A DNA stretch of 64,000 nucleotides from Bradyrhizobium sp. AZCC 1721 (GCF_036924715.1 NZ_JAZHSB010000001.1:4207001-4271000); one strand, 5' to 3'. Shown: positions 7,453 through 14,821, counted from the stretch's first letter. Numbers and translations: made by a program. The notes: generated by a model from the sequence alone, not told the origin.

Positions 7453-8650
7453 TTGGTTTGAGCGGAAGAGTACCAACTACAACCTATCTGATCCCCGCCT
7501 GATTGAACTATTTGGCTCTACACCAACCGCCAGCGGCATTGCCGTTTCAGCGCAAGCCGCGCTCCGAGTCCCAGCCTTCCATTCTGCTGTACGCGTGATC
7601 GCTGAGACCAACGCGACTCTTCCGCTTCATCTTTACAAGCGCGTAGGCGATGTGAAGGCGAAAGACACCGGTAACCCGCTTTATCGTTTGCTTCACGATG
7701 AACCCAACGCGTGGTCATCTTCATATGACTTGCGCGTGCAGATGGGCATTGATGCCATGCTTCATGGCAATGCCTACGCATACGTGAATCGCATCGACGG
7801 TCAGGTTCGGGAAATCGTTCGGTTGCCGCCGACAAACGTCACCGTCAAGATGCCCGATGCAATTGGGCCGCCCACCTACGAAGTAACCGAGTCAGCCGGC
7901 GGCAGGCGGCTAGAACCGTTCACGGATGTAATTCACATCCGCGCGCTCTCGAGCGACGGTGTCAACGGCATTTCGCCGGTTCACCTTGGCCGTGAAGCAC
8001 TGGCACTGGCGCTTGCCCTTGAGCAATCGCACGCCAGCCTACACGCGAACGGGGCACAACCGGGTGGCGTTCTGGCTGTTAAGGGCAAGCTGGATAAGGA
8101 TGCGCGTGTGCGACTGAAAGAACAGTGGCAGGCATTCCAAGGCGGCACACACAACAAGTTTAAGACCGCCGTCCTGGATGTGGATGCCGAATGGAAGCCG
8201 CTGTCTATGACCGGCGTGGATAGTCAGCACCTTGAGACGCGGCGTTTTCAAATTGAAGAAATCAGCCGACTCACTCGCGTGCCGCCCCACCTTCTATCCG
8301 AACTCGGCCGCGCGACATGGGGCAATGCCGCTGAAATGGGACAGAGCTTCCTTGATTACTGCCTGTTGCCGTGGATTCGCCAGTGGGAAGGCGCGCTGAC
8401 TCGCGCATTGCTCACGCCAGACGAACGCAAGACGCACTTCATTGAGTTCGACACGTCCGGTCTTGTTCGCGCCAACCTTCAAGCACGGTCCGAGTCGTAT
8501 TGGCGTGCGATTGGTGGTCCGTATCTAACGCCCAACGAAGTGCGTGCCATAGAGAACCGACCGCCGATTGATGACGGCAACGTTCTGAACAAACCAACAC
8601 GTCTTGGCGCTGCCAATGACAATAACGACAGCAGGAACGCCGCAGCGTGA
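7427..8650 (+). CDS. Phage portal protein, HK97 family
   Basis: The 407-residue product forms the dodecameric ring at the capsid vertex through which DNA enters. Family features are the SAQAALRVPAFHSAVRVIAE opening, LPLHLYKRV, HDEPNAWSSSYDLR, HGNAYAYVNR, DVIHIRALSSDGVNG, then RFQIEEISRLTRVPPHLL and LDYCLLPWIRQWE. The start is a TTG at 7427 with GGGGAAG just upstream, giving MGFTLNPLSWFERKS, a usual portal N-terminus. It overlaps the previous gene by 26 bases and the next by 4. The C-terminus carries an ANDN motif. Length fits the family (about 400 residues), so the gene looks intact. Confidence 0.92.
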   Translation: MGFTLNPLSWFERKSTNYNLSDPRLIELFGSTPTASGIAVSAQAALRVPAFHSAVRVIAETNATLPLHLYKRVGDVKAKDTGNPLYRLLHDEPNAWSSSYDLRVQMGIDAMLHGNAYAYVNRIDGQVREIVRLPPTNVTVKMPDAIGPPTYEVTESAGGRRLEPFTDVIHIRALSSDGVNGISPVHLGREALALALALEQSHASLHANGAQPGGVLAVKGKLDKDARVRLKEQWQAFQGGTHNKFKTAVLDVDAEWKPLSMTGVDSQHLETRRFQIEEISRLTRVPPHLLSELGRATWGNAAEMGQSFLDYCLLPWIRQWEGALTRALLTPDERKTHFIEFDTSGLVRANLQARSESYWRAIGGPYLTPNEVRAIENRPPIDDGNVLNKPTRLGAANDNNDSRNAAA

Positions 8651-9162
8651 AAGAACAAGGTCAATTCATCGAACTAGACACCAAATCCATCACAGAAGGC
8701 GGCGTGTTCTATGGCTACGCGTCCCGTTTCAACGAAATCGATTTAGGAAATGACAACATCCAGCCCGGCGCATTCGCCCAAAGCCTCAAGACGCGGCCCG
8801 CCAGCAAGGTCAAAATGCTTCTGGCGCATGACCCGACGACCCCCATTGGCGTTTGGACTTCACTGGTTGAAGACGAACGCGGGTTGAAGGCCACCGGCCA
8901 GCTTATCCTTGATACAGCAAAAGGCCGAGAGACCTATGCGTTGCTTCGTGCCGGTGCGCTGGATGGCTTGTCGATTGGGTTCAAAGCCAAGAAAGAGTCC
9001 TATGACAGGAACATCAGGTTACTTCACCAGGTAGACCTTTTCGAAATATCCGTGGTGACATTCCCGATGTTACCATCGGCCACAGTTTCGCAAATCAAGC
9101 AAGCCAACGAATTCTCGCGGCTTGTTGATGCGATTAACCGCGCCGCCAAGGCGCTGAACTAA
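8647..9162 (+). CDS. HK97-family prohead maturation protease
   Basis: The 171-residue enzyme is a serine protease of the herpes-assemblin-like fold that cleaves the scaffold part of the capsid protein during maturation. Visible features are GVFYGYASRFNEIDLGND, the catalytic-His block MLLAHDPTTPIGVW, and the catalytic-Ser block GALDGLSIGFKA followed by LFEISVVTFPML. Translation starts at a GTG that overlaps the portal stop codon (GTGA), a coupling typical of head operons. The gene lies in the classical portal-protease-capsid order. Length and motifs are complete, so it is probably active. Confidence 0.92.
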   Translation: MKEQGQFIELDTKSITEGGVFYGYASRFNEIDLGNDNIQPGAFAQSLKTRPASKVKMLLAHDPTTPIGVWTSLVEDERGLKATGQLILDTAKGRETYALLRAGALDGLSIGFKAKKESYDRNIRLLHQVDLFEISVVTFPMLPSATVSQIKQANEFSRLVDAINRAAKALN

Positions 9163-9180
9163 ACTAAGGATTATCATACT

Positions 9181-10326
9181 TTGACTAACATTGCTGCCCG
9201 CCTCGAACCGAAGGCGGAAAACGATAGTGTTGACTCTGCTTTTGCACCATTTGAAGCCAAGATCGACACGCTCACAGCGAAACTGAACGCGGCGAACGAC
9301 AATGTGAAGGCGGTCACCGCGCGCGCCGATGCGCTTGAGCTTCGGCTTAATCGCCCCGGCATCGCGGCAAACGACAACGTCGCGCCTAGCCTCGACACGA
9401 AAGCGTTCGAACTCTTCGTCCGCAAAGGCAAGGAAGCGCTGAACGTTGATGAAGTTAAGTCGCTGCGCGTGTCTGATGACTCTACCGGTGGCTATATCAA
9501 CTCGCCCGACGATTTCGTCGAGACTCTTGACCGAAACGTGAAGCTTTTCTCGCCTATTCGTCAGGTGGCGAGCGTGCGTCCCACTGGCTCTGGCGCGGTT
9601 GTGTGGCCAAAGCGGACCGGGGGGATGACGGCTTCATGGGTTGGCGAGGGTCCGTCCGCGCGGCCGGAAACAACGGTCACGTTCGGCTCTTCGCGCTATC
9701 CCGTGTGCGAGCTCGCGGCTTGGGTTGACGTTTCCAACGCGATGTTGGACGACTCCGCTCTGCCCATTCTTGATCTTCTCGCCTACGAATTCGGTGAAGA
9801 GTTCGGCTACCAAGAGGGCAAGGCGTTCGTTAGTGGCGCATCTGTCTTGTCGCCGAGCGGCTTCATGCAGGACGCTAACGTTTTCTACACTCCGGGTACG
9901 GATGCGAACCTCATCAAGGGCGACGGCCTGATTGACTTGTACCACGCTGTGAAGACGCCTTACCGGCAAAACGCCGTGTGGCTGATGAACTCGACCACAT
10001 TAGGTGCGATCCGCAAGCTCAAGGACACGAACGGCAACTACATGGTTGCCATGGCTGGCCTGAACAACACGCCGGTCAGTACGCTTCTCGGCAGGCCAAT
10101 CATTGAAACTCCCGATATGCCAGATGTGACCGCTAACGCCTATCCGGTCGCGTTTGGTGACTTCTCGCAGGGCTATCGAATCTTCGACCGCGTTTCGTTG
10201 AGCATCCTGCGCGATCCTTATTCGCAGGCGACCAACGGCATGACCCGCTTCCACGGTCGCCGCCGCGTTGCCGGTGGTGTGGGCAAGGCGGAAGCCATTC
10301 GGAAGCTCAAGATTGCTACGTCCTAA
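9181..10326 (+). CDS. Major capsid protein, HK97 fold
   Basis: The 381-residue product has the layout of HK97 gp5-type capsid proteins. A coiled N-terminal delta/scaffold region (about residues 1-80, with FEAKIDTLTAKLNAANDNV and ALELRLNRPG) precedes the shell domain: STGGYINSPDDFVETL, LFSPIRQVASV, WVGEGPSARPET and FGSSRYPVCELAAWVDVSNAMLDDS in pieces. The upstream protease would remove the N-terminal part. Translation appears to start at a TTG at 9181 after AAGGA. Two ANDN motifs lie in the scaffold region. A strong hairpin follows the gene at 10339-10377. Confidence 0.93.
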   Translation: MTNIAARLEPKAENDSVDSAFAPFEAKIDTLTAKLNAANDNVKAVTARADALELRLNRPGIAANDNVAPSLDTKAFELFVRKGKEALNVDEVKSLRVSDDSTGGYINSPDDFVETLDRNVKLFSPIRQVASVRPTGSGAVVWPKRTGGMTASWVGEGPSARPETTVTFGSSRYPVCELAAWVDVSNAMLDDSALPILDLLAYEFGEEFGYQEGKAFVSGASVLSPSGFMQDANVFYTPGTDANLIKGDGLIDLYHAVKTPYRQNAVWLMNSTTLGAIRKLKDTNGNYMVAMAGLNNTPVSTLLGRPIIETPDMPDVTANAYPVAFGDFSQGYRIFDRVSLSILRDPYSQATNGMTRFHGRRRVAGGVGKAEAIRKLKIATS

Positions 10327-10338
10327 CCGATGAAGCGT

Positions 10339-10377
10339 TGCGGGCCGCAGTACGGATGTATTGCGCTGCGGCCCGCA
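10339..10377 (+). terminator. Strong hairpin after the capsid gene
   Basis: TGCGGGCCGCAG (10339-10350) pairs exactly with CTGCGGCCCGCA (10366-10377) around a 15-base loop. There is no long T-run, so it may attenuate transcription or protect the capsid mRNA 3' end and thereby set the capsid-to-TerS ratio. Confidence 0.55.
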
Positions 10378-10476
10378 TGCGCTCGAAACTTTTGAAAAAT
10401 GGGGCTTCGACCGGCGGGTGGCCAACTTTATGCGGGTGCGTCCCGCGTTGAATCAGAAATGTGTGTGAGAATTCCA

Positions 10477-10809
10477 ATGAAACAGGCGAACAGTTCGCCA
10501 AAGCATCTTAGCGCGGCATCAGCCGCGTTCTACAAGTCCATCATCAGCGATTACGATTTGGACGAACACCATAGAGTCCTTCTTGTCAAAGCGTGCGAGA
10601 GTCTAGACCGCGTCGAAGAGGCGCGCGCGCTGGTCGCCAAGGATGGCTTAACGTATCGCGACCGGTTCGGCGGGTTGAAGCCGAACCCGGCATGCGCAAT
10701 CGAGCGCGACAACAAGATTATCGTGGCTCGCTTGTTCAGAGAATTGGGGCTTGATCTGGCCGGTGACGGCAAGACCGCGCCGCCATCGCTACCGGCAAAT
10801 AGGCGGTGA
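10477..10809 (+). CDS. Small terminase subunit, P27 family
   Basis: The 110-residue product matches P27-type TerS: LSAASAAFYKSIISDYDLD, ACESLDRVEEARALV, then the signature DRFGGLKPNPACAIERDNK and RLFRELGLDL. TerS selects the DNA to be packaged and hands it to the motor TerL. The ATG at 10477 fits the N-terminus; 10459 is an alternative. Unusually, the gene lies after the capsid gene rather than ahead of TerL and portal, and no TerL is present anywhere in the block. A satellite TerS acting with a helper-phage TerL would explain this arrangement. Confidence 0.85.
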   Translation: MKQANSSPKHLSAASAAFYKSIISDYDLDEHHRVLLVKACESLDRVEEARALVAKDGLTYRDRFGGLKPNPACAIERDNKIIVARLFRELGLDLAGDGKTAPPSLPANRR

Positions 10810-10811
10810 CC

Positions 10812-11018
10812 ATGCCAGTACGCAAACGGTCATTGACGCGTCGCCAATCTCTCAGCGCGGAAGCGCAAGCGTGGCTTGATGGGGACCAGCGAGGATGCGG
10901 GTTCTTTATGTTCAAGCCGGACGAAGAGCTACAGGCGCTGTGGCACGAGTATGCCGATAAAGACAACATGTGCTGGCACCCAAAGCAAATGCTTCTGCCT
11001 CAACCGATAGACAATTAG
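10812..11018 (+). CDS. Small hypothetical protein after terS
   Basis: The 68-residue product starts MPVRKRSLTRRQSLSAEAQAW (read in two parts) and is basic at the N-terminus and acidic later (FKPDEELQALWHEYADKD). The ATG at 10812 has AGGCGG five bases upstream; a GTG at 10806 overlapping the terS stop is also possible. It is tightly linked to terS and followed 19 bases later by another small gene. No family is recognised. Small proteins in this place of satellites can be packaging or helper-interference factors, but nothing here shows that. Confidence 0.55.
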   Translation: MPVRKRSLTRRQSLSAEAQAWLDGDQRGCGFFMFKPDEELQALWHEYADKDNMCWHPKQMLLPQPIDN

Positions 11019-11037
11019 CCATAAGTGAAACTGACAG

Positions 11038-11352
11038 ATGTTTACTGAACGACATGACTGCCTCTACGCCTTAAAGAGCAACCTGCGCCGCACCGCGCAT
11101 TGGCGCGAAATGACGCTTGGACCGCGCTTTAATGATCCGCGCAATTCCGAAGCTGCCGTTGTCTGCAAACGGCTCGCCGAGCAAGCCGAATTGACTGACG
11201 ATGATTGGATGGCGTTGAAGCCCCATTTCAGTTGGACGTCGCAGAAGTGGGCCGACGTGCTTCGAGAAGCAAGCCGAATGGTTGGATTCCGCCCGAGTAT
11301 CACTGATTTCCCAACCTACGTGCGGTGCGTGCGCGGCTTGCTGGCGGTTTGA
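11038..11352 (+). CDS. Hypothetical protein of the satellite-like block (104 aa)
   Basis: The product is unrecognised, largely helical and hydrophilic, with RRTAHWREMTLGPRF and DWMALKPHFSWTSQKWADVLREA (in parts). It begins at an ATG and its stop codon abuts the ATG of the next gene, indicating one operon leading into the replication ATPase. The position immediately upstream of the replication pair suggests a role in replication or control, but this is only contextual. Confidence 0.55.
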   Translation: MFTERHDCLYALKSNLRRTAHWREMTLGPRFNDPRNSEAAVVCKRLAEQAELTDDDWMALKPHFSWTSQKWADVLREASRMVGFRPSITDFPTYVRCVRGLLAV

Positions 11353-11961
11353 ATGAGTGAAATTGAAAAGCTGTATCAACAGAACGCATACGATTCGCTC
11401 TCCGTCGATGATTGGATTGAACGGCACGGCGGCGACCTTGCCGCAGTTCGCGCATTCGGCCCGATTGCGGAAATGCGCGGCAGGTTTATGCCGTACAAGC
11501 GCTCGCACATTTATCAATATCAGTTCGTGCCGGATGCGACGGGCACACAACGCGCCATCGTCATGCCTGTTGTCGAAGACGGCGCGATGGTGGACATTGT
11601 GGCGTGGCGCATAAGTCAGGCAAAGCTAGATGTTTGGGGATGTGTCACGCATAAAGGCAGATTTTTGAACCGCGCCGCTATCTTTGACCAGTCGCGTACC
11701 GGGCCGCTCGAAATCTGTGAAAGCTGGTGGCACTGGCTGCGCACCGGCTGCAAAGGCGTGATGGCGCTTCGGGTGGAAGCAATTCCCGAACTGCGCAACG
11801 CTGGCGACGTGCTGGTAGACAATTCTTCAATCGCGCTTCGCCTCTTATACGAGGCGTACCTGTGGCCATTGAACGTGGACCCCGACAGTGACGCTTGGAA
11901 AGCTGCCAAGATCGAAGGCAAGAAGCGCATCTGGATCGATGACGACAGGGCTGCGGCATGA
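11353..11961 (+). CDS. Hypothetical protein paired with the RepA-like ATPase
   Basis: The 202-residue product overlaps the ATPase gene by 4 bases (ATGA), so the two are almost certainly co-translated. In satellites and plasmids the gene before a RepA-type helicase often encodes a primase. The segment GPLEICESWWHWLRTGCKG followed by NAGDVLVDNSSIALRLL could be a decayed or divergent Toprim-like E...D pattern, but the classical DxD is not obvious. I therefore call it hypothetical; priming partner is an inference from gene pairing. Confidence 0.55.
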   Translation: MSEIEKLYQQNAYDSLSVDDWIERHGGDLAAVRAFGPIAEMRGRFMPYKRSHIYQYQFVPDATGTQRAIVMPVVEDGAMVDIVAWRISQAKLDVWGCVTHKGRFLNRAAIFDQSRTGPLEICESWWHWLRTGCKGVMALRVEAIPELRNAGDVLVDNSSIALRLLYEAYLWPLNVDPDSDAWKAAKIEGKKRIWIDDDRAAA

Positions 11962-13082
11962 GGAACATGAATGGCGAGACACGGAACGAAAAGTCAAACC
12001 ATTGGGAGGAATTCACCAAACAATACTATTCGATTGATCCCCTGCCGCTAATTGATCCGCGCGACTGGCATGACCAGCCGGTCCCGGAACGCCAGTGGCT
12101 GGTAGAAGGCATCATCCCCCATCGTGCCGTGACACTGTATAGCGGTGATGGCGGAACGGGCAAAACAACCACGGCCATTCAGTTAATCGTTGCGGTGGCC
12201 CTTGGCTTGCAATGGTTCGGCAAGGATGTGACGCAGGGCCGCGCGCTGTTGTATACGGCGGAGGATGAGAGCGCCGAACTTCACAGGCGATTTGCGGCGG
12301 CTGTGACGAAAACAGGCCGCACGCTGGCCGATCTTGACGACGTTCGCGTGATCCCGATGGCCGGGCTTGATGCTACGCTGGCCGGTCAAAGCGGTGGCAA
12401 GGGCAACATCATCACGACCACGGCAGCGTTTGCGAAGCTGACAATCCAAATCGAAGAGTTCAAGCCACGGCTTGTTGTGCTGGACCCCTTGGCGGACTGC
12501 TACGGCGGCGACGAAATCAACCGAAGTCAGGTGCGGCAGTTCGTTCAAAAACTTGCTGGCTTGGCATTCAAGTACGATTGCACGGTGATGCTGTTAAGTC
12601 ATCCATCGCTCACCGGCATGAACTCGGGCACCGGCCTGTCCGGCAGCACGGCGTGGAATGCGAGCGTGCGCGGGCGACTCTACCTCACACATGTCAAGGA
12701 TGACCCCGACCGGCGAGTTATCAAGGTTGTGAAGACCAATTACGGGAAGGTTGGCGAAGAGATTCCGCTCATGTGGGATGACGGCGGCTTCGTGGTCGAT
12801 GGCGGTAACGATCCTGCCGCCGCGAACATGGCTAATCGCGCGGCGGATGAAGTCTTCATGGATGTGTTCTGGAAGCTATCGACATTAGGATTTCGACTCA
12901 GCCCTAACGTCGGCTCTACGTACGCGCCTAAGAAGATCGCAGAACACCCGGACGCCAAGCGCTACAGCAAGCAAAAGATGGCGCAAGCCATGCAGCGGTT
13001 GCTTGAGGCTGGCACGTTGAAGATTGAAACTGTGGGACCACAGTCAAAGCGCCGCGATATTCTGGTGGCGACGGTGAACTGA
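11958..13082 (+). CDS. RepA-like AAA ATPase, replicative helicase of the element
   Basis: The 374-residue product belongs to the RecA-fold AAA_25/RepA group. Walker A is GDGGTGKT (residues 63-70), preceded by the usual W-LVEGIIPHRAVTLYSG lead-in, and Walker B is RLVVLDPLAD (171-180). LLSHPSLTGM and GLSGSTAWNASVRGRLYL correspond to the sensor and hexamer-interface part. Such ATPases are hexameric 5'-3' helicases that replicate plasmids and phage satellites. The C-terminal part (SKQKMAQAMQRLLEAGTL) looks like a winged helix. It stands between an unknown gene and the XRE/Xis/Int module, the usual replication position in satellites. Confidence 0.82.
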   Translation: MRNMNGETRNEKSNHWEEFTKQYYSIDPLPLIDPRDWHDQPVPERQWLVEGIIPHRAVTLYSGDGGTGKTTTAIQLIVAVALGLQWFGKDVTQGRALLYTAEDESAELHRRFAAAVTKTGRTLADLDDVRVIPMAGLDATLAGQSGGKGNIITTTAAFAKLTIQIEEFKPRLVVLDPLADCYGGDEINRSQVRQFVQKLAGLAFKYDCTVMLLSHPSLTGMNSGTGLSGSTAWNASVRGRLYLTHVKDDPDRRVIKVVKTNYGKVGEEIPLMWDDGGFVVDGGNDPAAANMANRAADEVFMDVFWKLSTLGFRLSPNVGSTYAPKKIAEHPDAKRYSKQKMAQAMQRLLEAGTLKIETVGPQSKRRDILVATVN

Positions 13083-13100
13083 TTCAGCTTAAAAAGGGGC

Positions 13101-13340
13101 ATGTCTATGTCCCCCCAACAATGCCGTGGCGCGCGAGCGTTCCTTGATTGGACTCAAGGGCAGCTTGCCAAGGCCGCCGACGTTGGCGACTCAACAGTGC
13201 GAAACTTCGAAGGCGAGTTACGCGAGACAAGTCCCGCAAACGTCGCCAAGATGAAGGCCGCTCTTGAGCGGGCTGGAATTGAATTTATCCCAGCCCGCAA
13301 CGGTCACGGTGGTGGCGTCCGGTACGCTAAAGCGCGATAG
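13101..13340 (+). CDS. XRE-family helix-turn-helix regulator
   Basis: This 79-residue protein is a single HTH_3/XRE domain: ARAFLDWTQGQLAKAADVGDS followed by TVRNFEGELRETSPANV (recognition helix), then a short helix MKAALERAGIEFIPA. The start is an ATG after AAGGGGC. Small solitary XRE proteins of this form are common in rhizobial islands. Placed between replication and excision genes, it probably controls the switch between integrated and excised states. DNA targets are unknown; the inverted repeats at 6750-6841 or the TTCGCAC array are candidates. Confidence 0.82.
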   Translation: MSMSPQQCRGARAFLDWTQGQLAKAADVGDSTVRNFEGELRETSPANVAKMKAALERAGIEFIPARNGHGGGVRYAKAR

Positions 13341-13404
13341 ACGCACGGCTTTTTGCCCGTCAACGTTTTTCGTTGACTCCCTTGATCAGACACGAAAGAC
13401 TCCC

Positions 13405-13773
13405 ATGCCAGATACGTTCGGGCCGCCGACGGCGTCCAATGATAACGAGCGGCTACTGACTCTTGATGAAGCCGCACAGGAATTGGGGATTTGTAAGCGA
13501 ACGGTAGTTCGTCACGTCATGGCCGGTGAACTTCCCTACATCGTGACCGGCGCTGGCCGTCAGCGATTGCAACGGAAAATCCATCCCACCGATTTGCGGA
13601 CTTTCATTGATAAGCGCAGGAGATTCGAGTGTCCGTCTATAAGCCAGCCAAGAGTCCTTACTACGCATACGATTTCCAAATCCGTGGCGTTCGGTTCACC
13701 GGCTCTACAGGCTGCACTGGCAAGCGAGACGCTGAGAAGTTTGAGAAGACCCGAAAGGAAGAAGGCCGCCTAG
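13405..13773 (+). CDS. Excisionase/AlpA-like MerR-fold DNA-binding protein
   Basis: The core (residues 17-70) is a winged helix of the excisionase family: LLTLDEAAQELGICKRTVVRH, then VMAGELPYIVTGAGRQRLQ and IHPTDLRTFIDKRRR. Such proteins bend DNA at the attachment site to direct excision or act as AlpA-type activators. The ATG at 13405 directly precedes the domain. The frame continues 145 bases into the integrase gene, adding about 48 residues of poor conservation; a natural end near residue 75 would be expected, so the long overlap is odd. Confidence 0.75.
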   Translation: MPDTFGPPTASNDNERLLTLDEAAQELGICKRTVVRHVMAGELPYIVTGAGRQRLQRKIHPTDLRTFIDKRRRFECPSISQPRVLTTHTISKSVAFGSPALQAALASETLRSLRRPERKKAA

Positions 13774-14762
13774 AGGTTAAGGCGCTGGCGACGCAAGAAA
13801 GCGCGCCGCTGAACTTCGCCACCGCCGCAGCGCGCTACTATCTTCAAATCGGGCAACACCTAAAGGGCGATGGGGCCAAGAACTGCCAGTGGTCGATCAA
13901 CTGGCTTGAGCGCGAAATAGGCAGCGCTACCCTACTCTCTTCCATCAGTGACGAACTTGTCGCGAAGCTGGTTGGCATCCGGCGCGGTGAGGCGGTCAAG
14001 AACGCGACCGTAAATCGCAGCGTCACCGAACCACTGCGCAAGATACTGAACCGGGCACGCGACGTGTGGGGCCAAACGGTCAAGAAGATCGATTGGAAAC
14101 TGCACATGCTCCAAGAGCCGAAAGAGCGTGTGCGCGAAATGTCGCAGTCGGAAGAATTCGCGCTCTTCGACCAATTGCGCGTCGATTACCATGCCGTGGT
14201 TCGATTCGCGCTTCTGTCCGGCTGCCGCCTGTGTGAGATTGTCCCCGGCAAGGAATTTCCCGGCCTGCGTTGGAAAGACGTGGATTGGGCGGGCCAAAAG
14301 ATCAGCGTCATGGGTAAGGGCCGGGTACTGGCAACCATCCCGATATCGGCAGGTATCCGCGAATTGCTCTTCCCCCTGCAAGCCAACCACGACGAGTTTG
14401 TCTTTACTTACGTGGCGCAGCGGAGCAACGGCGGGCGCGTTCGCGGCAAGCACTACCCGATGACGCGTGAAGGACTAAAGAGCGAGTGGCGGCGCTCTAA
14501 GCTCGATGCCGGGCTGTTGGACTACCGATTCCATGACAACCGCCACACGGCTGCTACAGGCGTGCTCCGGGCCACCGGGAATCTAAAGGCTGTGCAGAAG
14601 CTCTTGCGGCATACGGATATCGCCACAACGGCGAAATACGCTCACGCCATGATCGATGACGTGCGGGATGCGATGGAAGCGAATGAAAAGAACCGGGAGT
14701 CCCGGAATAATCCCCGGACTGACACGGCGGCCGGTGCCAAGCCATTGAAGGCTGTAGACTAA
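13629..14762 (+). CDS. Tyrosine recombinase/integrase
   Basis: The 377-residue enzyme integrates and excises the element. All catalytic residues are visible: Arg200 in LLSGCRLCEI, Lys230 in SVMGKGR, His302-x-x-Arg305 in FHDNRH, His328 in KLLRHTD and the nucleophile Tyr337 in TAKYAHA. The N-terminus is a short beta-type arm-binding region (YYAYDFQIRGVRFTGSTG) and residues 60-150 form the core-binding domain. Translation starts at a GTG within the xis frame. The stop codon is 20 bases from the position where tRNA-Pro similarity begins, the usual place of an integrase beside its attachment site. Confidence 0.93.
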   Translation: MSVYKPAKSPYYAYDFQIRGVRFTGSTGCTGKRDAEKFEKTRKEEGRLEVKALATQESAPLNFATAAARYYLQIGQHLKGDGAKNCQWSINWLEREIGSATLLSSISDELVAKLVGIRRGEAVKNATVNRSVTEPLRKILNRARDVWGQTVKKIDWKLHMLQEPKERVREMSQSEEFALFDQLRVDYHAVVRFALLSGCRLCEIVPGKEFPGLRWKDVDWAGQKISVMGKGRVLATIPISAGIRELLFPLQANHDEFVFTYVAQRSNGGRVRGKHYPMTREGLKSEWRRSKLDAGLLDYRFHDNRHTAATGVLRATGNLKAVQKLLRHTDIATTAKYAHAMIDDVRDAMEANEKNRESRNNPRTDTAAGAKPLKAVD

Positions 14763-14781
14763 TCCGGGTTCGCCCCAACGC

Positions 14782-14821
14782 CTCCCAGACTAGTGCGCTA
14801 ACCGGGCTGCGCCACGCTCCG
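14782..14821 (-). tRNA. 5' half of a tRNA-Pro(GGG) gene, disrupted at the anticodon loop
   Basis: On the minus strand CGGAGCG (14821-14815, acceptor), TG, GCGC-loop-GCGC (D arm, 14812-14795) and CTAGT (14793-14789, anticodon stem) lead into CTGGGAG (14788-14782), with GGG as anticodon. The 3' side of the anticodon stem (ACTAG), T arm and acceptor strand are missing; instead the sequence runs into the integrase flank. This locus, next to merR, is a usual tRNA-Pro site in rhizobia. The half gene marks a recombination junction (att). The missing half was not found elsewhere in the window. Confidence 0.7.

Larger units (their letters stand above)
5056..14821 (+). mobile_element. Capsid-encoding phage-satellite-like element next to tRNA-Pro
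   Basis: All genes from 5056 to 14762 run rightward and are tightly packed. Gene order is three unknowns, portal, prohead protease, major capsid protein, P27 TerS, three small unknowns, RepA-like ATPase, XRE regulator, Xis-like protein and integrase, ending 60 bases from a tRNA-Pro half gene. Large terminase, connectors, tail and lysis genes are all missing. Capsid-forming phage-inducible chromosomal islands (cf-PICIs) have a comparable content of integrase, AlpA, replication protein, TerS and HK97-type head genes and borrow tails from a helper. The left border is not defined; 5056 is only the first gene of the co-oriented block. Confidence 0.65.

Noticed and set aside
5056..14762. Complete prophage or gene transfer agent
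   Set aside because: No TerL, head-tail connectors, tail tube, tape measure, baseplate or lysis genes are present, and an integrase/Xis/RepA module argues against a GTA.
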